64,000 bases of DNA from assembly GCF_032854445.1 (NCBI RefSeq), contig NW_027017954.1, positions 682,001 to 746,000 of the forward strand, read 5' to 3'. Shown here one piece after another: positions 23,501 to 35,500 of the stretch (position 1 is the stretch's first letter; each line of letters opens with the position of its first letter). The DNA comes from Liolophura sinensis (taxonomy: Eukaryota > Mollusca > Polyplacophora > Chitonida > Chitonidae). A program made the translations under genes and the position numbers. The notes beneath the pieces are model-generated. The model made no database searches. It saw only the letters and a list, made by a program, of their open reading frames with translations, and was not told the origin of the DNA.

Positions 23501-26500
23501 ACACAGGGAATATCATTGTATCTCGTCACTGTTACGATCGTCACTTTTGCGTACTTGTGTATCCAGTGGCCGGTTGTTTAATAGTGTACTAAAAGTTAAA
23601 CCAGGCATAAATATTAATACTGATCTTGGCCTGATACAAAACTAAATGCACTGTGGCCCTGACTAAAGTCAATACCGGGCTTAACTGCTATTATATACTT
23701 TTAAACAACTGAGCCCAGAACTTTTGGAACTTTTGTCTGGTCACGGTCTCACCAACATGTGTCCTAGATCTACGCATTTTTTGTAATATTGCACTGAATC
23801 AAAGCTAGTTAAGTCCACACAAAACAGAGGCAGAATCTTTTACACCGTTCTTGTGATACGTCTACTGTATGTTAGAGCAATTATGTCGTAGTGTACATTA
23901 CAGCTATTACCTTTGCCAAAGGATTGATTTCACTGATCAGTGTTTTAACAACGTGCTCAAGAATTTTCTCACGTAAATAGGCGAAGGAAACCGGACTAAC
24001 CCAGACGTTTGACAGAAAATTTGCAAATCGGACATAAAAAGCCACTGAGTAAACAGCCTGAGCGGACATTGAACACGCAACCTCCAAGAGGCCAAGAGCC
24101 AAGTACTTACAGGGAGCCCCAGCTTTTCCCATCTCAGCTAGCGAGGCCCCTCACACTGCCAAAGGGGGTTACACGCGTTTGCCTGTGCCCAAACCGGGCA
24201 TGTTCGTTATGTTTTATATCTATTATAAATGTCAGCTTCCTCTCCGGCCGTACGTGGGAAGATCTGTCATCAGTCTGCGGATGATCGTGGGTTTCCCCCA
24301 GGCTCTGCCCGGTTTCTTCCCACCATAATGTTGGCCGCCATCGTATAAATGAAATATTCTTGAGTACGGTATAAATGTCAGGTACATCCAGTACAACAAC
24401 TTTCACTTCCTACTTAAGTGAACATCTGTGTATCTTAATACATTACAACATCACTGAGAAGACTTGTAAATCGAGCTTTATTTTCTGTTTTTCTTGAATT
24501 AAGCCTGTGAAGCGGGTAAATATGGCCACGACTGTAACGAGACCTGTGGATCGTGTGCAAGTGGATCAGACAGCTGTAACATGACATCCGGGCACTGTCA
24601 GAGTGAACCCAGATGCATGCCGGGGTATTCTGGTCTGAAATGTAAAACAGGTAAGACGGGAATATCTTGTGCTTTACATATTTCTGTCTTACATGTCCCT
24701 AGATTTAGTTATCATTATATGTATTAATTTTTACAAATTATTTAAGGAAATGGTGATAATGTTTTTTTGGAAATGGATCACCGCTTCATTGTTTACGTCG
24801 GGTAATTATAGATTGTGCGGTATATGGCAGGTGGAGTGATGTACAAGTAGTTCCGGTTAAGTCTTTTTATACCAACACCTCTGTGAGAGTGACTGCCCAT
24901 ATGTAAGCAGGGAATATCAGTGTATCTCATTACTGTCGCGATCATACACACATTTGCGTACTTGTGTATCCAGTGGCCGGTTGTTTAAAAGTGCAGCAAA
25001 AGTTAAATCAGGTTTAAATGTTAATACTGATCTTGGCCTATTACAAAACTAAATGCACTGTAGCTCTGACTAAAGTTAATAAAGGACTTAACTGCTATTA
25101 TTTACTTTTGAACAACTGAGCCCAGAACTTTTAGAACTTCTGTCTGGTCCCGGTCTTACTAACATGTGTCCTAGACTTACGCGTTTTTGTAATATTGCAC
25201 TGAATTAAAGATAGTTAAGTCCAAACAAAACAGAGGCAGAATCTTTCACACATTCTTGTGATGCTTCTACTGTATGTTAGAGCATTATGTCGTAGTGTAC
25301 ATTACAGCTATTACCTTTGCCCAATTAATTTTCTCAAGTCACCCAGGTCTTTGACAGAAAATTTGCAAACCGCTGTGTAAACAGCCTGAGCGGACATTGA
25401 ACACGCAACTTAAATGGCCAAGAGCTTAGTACTCACAGGGCGTCCTCTCCGGCCGTACGTGGGAAGATTTGTCATCATCCTGCGTATGGTCGTGGGTTTC
25501 TCCCGGGCTCTGCCCGATTTCTCCCACCATAATGTTGTCCGCCGTCGTATAAATGAAATACTCTTAAGTACGGCGTAAAACACCAATGAAATAAATAAAT
25601 ACATAAATATAAATGTCAGGTACATCCAGTACAACAACTTTCACTTCCTGCTTGAGTGTATAGCTTGTGTATCTTGATACATTACAACACCACTGAAATA
25701 ACTTGTAAATCGAGCTTTATTTTCTCGTTTTACTTGAATTAAGCCTGTGAAGCGGGTAAATATGGCCACGACTGTAACGAGACCTGTGGATCGTGTGCAA
25801 GTGGATCAGACAGCTGTAACACGACATCCGGGCACTGTCAGGGTGAACCCAGATGCAAGCCGGGATATTCTGGTCTGAAATGTAAAACAGGTGAGACGGG
25901 AATATCTTGTTTTTTACATGTTTGTCCCTTACGTGTCCCTAGATTTACCGATCATTTATATCAATTATTTTGTACACATGTATATTCTTTTGGGAATTTG
26001 TGTTAGAGGTTTTTTTATAAATGATCTTGGGATGTCTACTCGGGATAATACTTTATGGTTTACGAGTGGTATGCGTATGTCGGACTTGACGCTTGGATTG
26101 TTGACACGTGTATGGCACGTGGGATAATACAAAAGTGGTCCCAATTGACGATTGTTTTTATACCAACATGTCTATGGTTGGCCATATGTGCGCTGGAAAT
26201 ATCAACGTATCTCATTACTTCTACGATAATGTACTAAAGCCGACTCAAAACCCATGCTGAACGTTACCTGACCAGGTTTATCATACCTAACAGCTAAAAC
26301 GCATTCTTTGCTTACGTATTAGAGTTTGTACTTTGTAAATTAGCACTTACCAATCAATAAAACGCATATTACGCTTATTAATGTACATGTTCCCTGTACT
26401 TTCACTTCCATTACCTTTTTTTCACCCTTGTGTATGCTAGAGGGAAACCAAACGCTGTAGACTTTTTGTGTTAGAATTCTGTAGGATTAAAACAGTATGA

Positions 26501-29500
26501 TTTGAATATTAAAGACTACAACATACAAACAAACTTTCGATAATTCATGGGCATTTGACTTCCCCCGATATAATGTGGATTTCATGCTAGTACCCGTTAT
26601 CTATACGGATCATTAAGTCATATTTTAACACATCGTTTTTCTAATGCTGGAATCTGTGGTCATCATATATCCAAATGAATGCGTTCAAAGGATACGTCTT
26701 GATATTTACAACTGCTGTAAAATCGGATTTCAACTTGTAGAATATTCCTGCATAGTTTGAGGTGATCTGATCTAGAATACTATAAAGCATTCTTATCAAC
26801 TTTTTTTTTATTTATTTTTACTTATGTCGCAGTCTCTTCTAATGGTCATATGTCTATCTAATATTTTCATCTTCAGCTTGTGATAATGGTACATATGGAT
26901 TAAATTGTTTGGAAACTTGCGGGTCCTGTGTTGAGGGCCCCAGTGCCTGTAACACGTCATCCGGGCTCTGTCCACGCAGAGAAAATCAAACTGTATGCAT
27001 GCCGGGATATATCAAAGAAAAATGCGATACTTTTTTGTTGTATAATGTAAAACCACAATATGTTACTTGGGACAATGGTTGTGGTGCTGACGTCTGGAAA
27101 CATACGTTATCTTTGTAACATAATCTTCCTGAAGTATTTACTTGCTTATTTATTTGGTTGGTTTCTTTTACGCTGTAATCAAGAATATTTCACTCATACA
27201 AGGGTGGCCAGCATTATGGTGGGGGGAAACCAGGCAGAGCTTGGAGCAAGCCCACGACTATCTGCAAGATATTGGAAGACCTTCCCACGTAGGACCGCAG
27301 GGAAAGCCAACATGAGCTGGACTTGAACTCACCACCACAGCATTGGCGTTAGGGTTTCTGAATGTTACTGTATGTGGTCAGTTACTGAAAGAAGTTCATC
27401 ACTATAAATTCGAATGACCGTGTTATTGCCCAAATGATTCGCTTTGTACCGATTATAGCGGTTTAATAGATGTCAATCCAATTAAATTTTTGTGGCGATC
27501 AATCAGTGTGCTAACGTCAACATAGACATTATAGTTTGGAGATATAATTCTTTATAGGAGTTTTTATTGTCGCGACTTGCCAATGTGTACCCATAATCAC
27601 CAGTTTGGTGTCAAGCTATCTCCATGCACCTGTAATACCGACAGCCTTTTTCGTTTAGCTCGTTCTGTTTTGTTCTTTACACAAACTGAGAAAGCCATTT
27701 TACTTTAAAGGAAAAACCGGATGAAAATAATGAAGTCAAATAATGAGAAGAAAGCCATCTGAAAATTATCTCTAAAATTTACCTATTTATTTTAACTTTT
27801 GTTTTCGCGGACTTAAAGGCTGCCACTCTTAAATGCTTGACTGTGTGAACAATGCTGCCATTGATAAGGCACTTTAGGGTCTCATAACATTTCTTCATTA
27901 ATTTCACCTTGTAGGACCATACTGATAAAAAAAGAACATTACATAAGTAATTTTTTACTTGTTTGTAATAAGAAATATTCTAACATTGAAAGTTGTGTTC
28001 AGTATGGGGGGAAACTTCAGAGTACCTAAACATTGTTATTGTGACTAAAGTCTACCATCCGAATGTATTTAATTCTTCTTAAAATGTTAAAATTTAATTA
28101 AGAATTTTTGGGACAGTTTTCAACTGATTGTGATGAGCTCTGTGCCTTATTTTTATTTTAGCTTTCTTTCACTTTAAGACTCAGTTCCATAGTTATTGTT
28201 ATTTGCCTTAGATGCGTGGTACAGAATGTAGTTTTCAATGGAAAACACCCTGATAAGCACGACTTTCGCTGCTTCCCCTGTTGTCAATTGTTGTCTGTAA
28301 ATTATAACTAAGCACGGTGTTAAAGAGTTAAAAATTTACACATTAGTTACCCGAAATATTATGAAATCTGTTTCTACCTGCGACAAGCCGCTGTTTCAGT
28401 TACTCTTGTCGAATTTGTGACATCCTATCCTGAAGAGACATATTGCTGGCGGCAAAAAAAAATGTGCTGTTATTTTAGATGCCATCTCCATAAACTTGAT
28501 GGCTACTGACATTTGTCTGACTGAGTGAACAATCGAATGTTCAGTTTTGTTCGGGTTTCCTTTCCACCATAAATTCTCTGAAGTCGCTATATTTAGATGA
28601 CGGACGATGACGGACTGTTTTGGCTGGGTTACCTCCCCTAGTTGTCTAAACGACGGGAGATATTCGGCGAACTTCAAATGTCAGAGACCTACCATGAATT
28701 TTCAGTTCTGTATTACAGTTCGTTGGCAGTTACGAATTCTTTATAATACATTATCGATAGTATTGTTTACATGTGCGATCCACAAGCAAAGGTTGTATCA
28801 TGGGAATCTTTGTGCTGCCTGATTTGCATGTTATCTCGCTTGACACCAGTGACGGATTTCCCCTTTTCAATTCTCTTAATTGTCATTTTTCGCAAAATAT
28901 AGGCCTAAGAGGTTTAGTAAGGGGTCAATTGCAACTCATTTTTATATTTAGTTTAAAGGTACAGACCGCATGAAATCGGCGTGGACATCACTAAATAGAT
29001 CACTTAAAACTATACCTAAATATACATTTTTAAATTTTTTTTTTACATTTTTGTGAAAAGAATTAAAAGCGCTCAAACAATGGATTTCTACGGTGGGCTG
29101 TATGGACCAAACTATCAGAGGTTAGGAACTCTGACGTCACAGGAAATTTTTTCAACTCTAATAACGACACTGAATGTTAGAATAACTCTTTTTACCCATG
29201 AGTGAAAGATTACTGAAATAATGTTCGCAAAAATTCCTTTCTTCTTATGAACATCAGGAAAAAGCTGATGTGACGTCAGAGTTCCTAGATACCGTCAGTA
29301 TGACTCATATCGACCATCAGAGCTTAAAAACATTTGAATGCATTTCAACACTCTTAAAACATCTGAAAAAATGAAAGAAAGTATTTTTACGCATATTTTT
29401 CAGTTGTCTGTATGATGAACCTTACTTCATATTTTAGCTTTCTTTCAATTGAACGAACTCAAAAATTCTGATTTCGGCGGTATGTCCTTTCATCATAGAC

Positions 29501-32500
29501 CATTGCCGTAAGGTGGGTCTTGGGTGCAACTCGACATCAAGTGTTGTCATTGCTATTGCAAATGCTACAGAACGCTGAACACTTCGCACACTGAGGATAC
29601 ATCGGTATGGCTGATTTCAAAGTTGAATAGTTTGTTCATACTGAGAACACTTGTCAAAACACTTGGCATTTTCCTATTCGCATTTAGAACCTCGGGATCT
29701 GTTTCTACCGAGTATTTGCTCAATCAGCAACCCATAGCCTAGAGGATCCCACCTTTGCTCAAAACTCGGCTTCTGTTCTGCCTCAAATCGGTCATTTTCA
29801 CACCGAAAACCGGCAAAATTTCAACAGGCTCTATCGATGCTTTTCCGAGGATCCTCCAAGATGGAGGCTTTTCGCCACGCAATGTTCACAGACAGAAATC
29901 GTTCGCTGTGCATGACAAACGAAACACCCAAATCGTGGAGAACAGGCCGCCTTGTACCTAAATATACTTACATACCTTTTTATTTTTTTAATAGATGTTT
30001 TACGCCGTACCCACGAATATTTCACTCATACAACCGTGGCTAGTATTATATGGTGGGATGAAACCAGACATAGCGGGCGTTCTATGTCTGCTGTTTAATT
30101 TTCAGAAAAGCGATTGTCTTTTCATTTTTTACGAAAACTTAACCTTAAACACGTTGCGGGAGGGGGGGGGGCAGTAATGAAAGTATGTGGTGGCAGCGGA
30201 AAATGTGTTGTTATTGCTCATGCTGTTTTATTAGAAATTCTTGTTACTGTTATTGCCCTTATTGCAGTCCCAATTTCCAACATCGACGGAGTCACAGGGG
30301 GCGTGACTGGTGTTCTTGTAGCCTGTGCCGTTGTTGTTGCAGTAATCATCATTTACAGGTAATTCGGTTAAACGCGTTACTTCTGTTCACACCTTCTATC
30401 AAGCAAAGAGTTGATTATTCCAGTAATTTTGCACACGCACTATAACGGGACTGGTTTGCCCATTGTCAGTATAATGTGACTGGATAGGGTGGTTGATAGT
30501 TCAGTGGCGGCAACACTTTGGCGACATGGATGGTCGGGTCGCGGATCAAGACAGCGCCTGTTGAATTGTTAGTGTTTGTAGTTATGTAACGAAGTTCTGG
30601 CGCCAGGATCATGAACCTGCCTCAGACTTATTGAGTGCTATAAAACGAAAAGTATAGTTTTAAGGATTATGAAACAAAAGATATGCCAAAACAAAAAATT
30701 CAGAACATTTTTTTCGAGGTTAAAGCATAGTTTATATTAATGTTATTAATCCCTCTGTTTTATGCATGTGTTGCGTCAGTGGTAGGGAATATTCGAAAAC
30801 GACGTCATCGATGAACATACTGAGAATGCAGGAACAAGTTACCGCCCCCAATGGGGGCTCCCCAATTAGTGCTGTCCCCCCAAAAGAGGTGTTTTTTTTA
30901 ACAGATATCCCAGTTGACATCACAACAACAAGCCACTTAGTCTCCGGTCGAGCCTTGGGAAAATGGTGGCTTAAGCCCTTTCAATGCCCCCCCCCCCCCC
31001 CCCCCCGCCTCCCCAACACACACACACACTCAGTAAGAAAGTGGAGAAGCTTTTTGGTCTTTGAATAGGTCAGGCCAGACCCCATACTGCATATTAATGA
31101 AATTAAAGTAAAGCGATTTATGTAGCCTTTAAGTTAAATTTAGTCTAAACTTTTGTATTACCCCTAAACTTAGATTTGAATTTAACCACAAATTATCAAT
31201 CTGTCATGAAAATCTCAGATAACTCTTAGTATCACTAAGTAATTAAATAAATGTCTTATTAAGTTTAAGACAGCTTCGTAATTCTGGTGCCAGCTGGACC
31301 CGATGGTCTCGTCTTTGTGGTTGTCTTTGAAGATAATAAGAATTAGCATGCTTATGATTATTGTATATATTATATATAAACATGCACCAGTATTCTATGT
31401 ATCCAGTTAGGGTTATTTTGATCAGTCGGTTGTACGGCACGAAAACTTACCCCCCCCACCCTTCCTCAACAAACAAAACCAAAAAAGGCATGCGAGTTAA
31501 AATGTTTATAAGTTCTGCCCTACATCCAAACGTGTCTGTGTTGTTTAAAGGAGAAGAAAACTTAAATGCATGACACTATAGGCTGAAAAGAGCACATTTC
31601 CATCTGGTGGTGCCTGCTGCATATTTTTGCGACTTTTCCTCGACATACATGTAAAGCTTCCTGATCACCAATGCGGAAAACGAACTGTACTCTTCGCTAT
31701 CTTTTTGGAAGAAGAGTTCTACCGAAAATGTACGAACTGCACTTTGGTTTCCAACAGCAATTCTCCTATCACAGAAGACTTCAGGACTAGTACTTAGGCC
31801 AAATGGAATCGCCCAGAGCAGATTTTGGCGCTGACTTTATTTATAATTTATCAGCTTGAGGTACATATTGAAATTTTTATGGTATGCACCAGCATGGTAA
31901 ATGGTATTTGAGTGATATTTAAATTTTCTTCTCCTTTGACCAGGAGGCGTCATCCGTCAACAAGTAAGGCACAGGCCCACGATTCCCTGTCAGTGAGGAC
32001 AATGGGTGACATTCAACCAGACGTCGAGGATCAACAGAGCAATAGAGGTAAGAAAATAAAAGCCAACAGTTCTTTAAAGTCACACTAAAGAAGACAAATT
32101 TTGAGAGAAGCCTGAAGCAGGGAAATAAAAATAACCACTTGTCATTTAGCTACACAAATGGTTACCTTATTCACTATAAGCACGAGATATATCAACCCTG
32201 ACTTTTAAAAGTCTAACATACTAAACTTAGAGACATAAATTAAAAACAAAGTAGCTTTTTTAATGGTTAACTGTTAAAAGGGTGGCTGTATGGTCTCTGA
32301 AGATTTTACATCTACATGACAAGTAATTGCATTCGGTAGGAGAGTTTTGAGTTCGAACCTGTTAATCATATTAGCAATGTTGATTTAACTTTCAGAATAT
32401 GAAGCAGAGGACCCGGAAGTTCACGTAGTCCCAGAGGATCCCGAGGCAACAACGTACGAGAATCACTTGAGCACGTCAGTTCCTGTAGAGGAATTCTGGG

Positions 32501-35500
32501 ACTACATCCAAGAGAAAATGGCAGCCGATGGTTTCAAAGCCGAGTTCGCAGTAAGCTGTTAGATTATTTTGCTGTATTAAACATGGTGACTTAAAAATAC
32601 CTGCGCTAAATCACGACACATTTCAACAATTTATTTATTAGTTAACGCCTGAACATCTGCTGTTAACATTTATTAACGATAACAACCTGAATGCGGATGG
32701 TCGAGGAATTTACTCGGGTTTTGCCCGGTTTTCTCCCAGCATTATGCTGGTCGCTGTCTTACAAGTGAAACATTCTCTTGAATGGCAAAGACCAATCAAC
32801 TAACTAAATGAATGTTAAAACCAATATATAGGTCTTGGTTAACGGTGACCATTATGACTTTAGCGTACACGTAAATATCGCTGTGAGGAAAATATTTTGA
32901 ACTCGTCTTTTGTTTACACATTATGCTTAAGCTATTGTTGCTTTTTTTTGTTAGAAATTTCCCGCCGGACTCCATGCCAAAGCTGAAGTGGCAAATCTTC
33001 CATACAACAAGGCTAAAAGTCGCTACAAGAATCTTGTCGCATGTAAGCATCTGTGTTTGGTAATTAAGTGAAGAAGTAATATAGCAATAATTACAGTAAC
33101 ACATCAAGCAATAAGCCTTCAGTGATATTGAGTCCATTTATCCAGTCTAAACCATATGCCTTATTTCCCCAATACTGAATATCCTTAATTAGGACCGACA
33201 TGTATAGCCATCCAATTAACACTTGCAATAAATGATATTCCGTCATATGCCCAATAGCTTTAAATTTTAATTGCGCAGCCGTAAAAAGGGTAAGTCAGAT
33301 CCAAAAGCAAAGATTTTCTTTTTTTGGATGAAATAAACCCTGTATTTTTATCTGTACTATCGTTGAAATCTTTCTTTCTGTATCATCTGAAAGCATTTTT
33401 CATATCTTTGATCCACAAATCATACAAAATATATGCAAACCATCTGTTTTTACCGATATGGATAAAACGTCTTGAGAGAGTACACCATGTTACAGGTCAG
33501 TCTCAAGTTTCAGGGGATTTCGTCCGTTTTCTACAACATTATGGCAGTTCCCTTGTGGACTTTGTGGACATAAATATAGCTATCTAACACTTAAAAAACA
33601 CGTTCATGTTTTGTAGAAGCAATACTTCCAGAATTCTTGTTTTCCATCACTACTTCCATTTTTTTTTTTCAGATGACCACTCTCGTGTCGTCTTGAGACT
33701 CCATGGACCCAATGACAAATCGGATTACATAAACGCCTGTTACATTGACGTAAGATTGAGTGCTAGTTACATTAACATATATCCTTTTGTCTTAATGTTA
33801 TACCTTGCTTTCATCTGTTCTTATTTACGCCTACCGTCTTGGTAAGAATATATCTATAGCCTACGTTGTCTTAGTCTGTACCTAACGCTATAAATACTTA
33901 AACGTCTTAACACCAGTTAAATTTCTATTCAGCTAATTTAATATCGAAGGATTAGATATAAATATGGTAGATTCCATCCATACACACCACGGGTACTGAG
34001 AAAAATTGTCTGAAAGAAACTGTCAAAAGAAGTAAGAGTCAGTGGTAGGATGAGCGGAAATTGTATCAAAAATATCCTCACTCCTTTTTATTTAGATTTG
34101 TTCACTGGATTGGACAGAGGCAAATGTTCTGATAGTATATTGAACGTCGTGAACCTTATTGATAATGCTTAAAGTCCCGTCATAGTGACATTTTTCAGGC
34201 CAGGATTCAAGCAGTCAAGGAGATTGTTTTTGTTTTTTTTTTCTTTTGTCTTTTTGTCATGCACAGACAAACAACACAATCAATATAATTCACAAGAAGC
34301 TTGTTTAGCTCTAATTATAAAAGGTATTGAAATATTGTGGCGACATATATTATAATACATCCAAAATATTTCACTACTACATGCCACTCAATTAAAACTT
34401 AAATCTTAAGAAACAAGTAAAGGTTTTTCCATACACATTTTTAGTCTAAACTAACACTCATTTCAGGTAAACGGTTCTTCCTCTTTCACTGTTGACGCAT
34501 TACATTTCAGGGTTACAACCAGCCTAAGAAATTCATCGCCTCTCAAGGTAAAGATCCCCTTTTTCACTCTTAATCTGACCATGTAAATCTTTACGTAATA
34601 GTATCTATACTCGTCATGTCCTAAGAAAAAATGTGGACAATTCACAAGGGTTGGATGAGGTACACAGTAACAACTGTGGTATAACCAGGATGGACAAAAT
34701 TCTCCTTGTCAACCCCTCAATGCTCTCTGCCCTCTACTCCTTGAAGAATTCATGCGCAGGGCTGAGCGACGAAAGGTTAGAGCAAGGAAACATAACTGGC
34801 TGGCCCGGTGTCAGCATAATGTGACTGGGTGGGTGGGTTGGTTTGGGGGGGGGGGGGGTGGTGTCATGTATTGTTTCTTCGGTATGACTACTGGCGGCAG
34901 TATGGAGTCGCCCTGGCACAAGAAGACAAAATGTATGTGTTCACACCTAATGACTCCTCGTCGTCATATAACTGAAAAATTATTAAGTACGATGTTAAAC
35001 CTCAAGCATAGATATTTACATATAAAATTGTAAAATTCTTTTGATTAATGTTAAAATTATGGTGATGAGAAAAAAACCATTTGCACACAAATGAAATAAA
35101 CTAACGATCTTCCTGATCGCAATAAAGTGTCTCGGCTAGTCACGGTGCCACGTTCAACATATTTTATGCAGTCGTATTTATTAGGTCATTATCAGTATAA
35201 AAGGAGGATCTTCCAAATAAAAAGATAAGGATTTTATTTGCCATAAAGAAAGTCGTGCCTCATAAATGATATGGTGTATTGTTTTACCTGATGCTCACCC
35301 ACGTGATCTTGCGCTGTTCACGTTTACATGTATCTCCACAGGGCCTACCGATCTTATCATAAACGACTTCATGCGCATGCTCTGGGAACAGAACGTGGGT
35401 AAAATTGTCATGGTGACAAATCTGATCGAAGCAACTAAGGTATTTCTAATAGCATATTCCATTGTGCATGTACTGCTCTTAAGATAAAAACAAATGCCTG

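Noticed and set aside
29524-29961. Overlapping ORFs of 60-72 codons between the MITE and the SINE
   Set aside because: No family resemblance, no splice-site support and overlapping frames on both strands.
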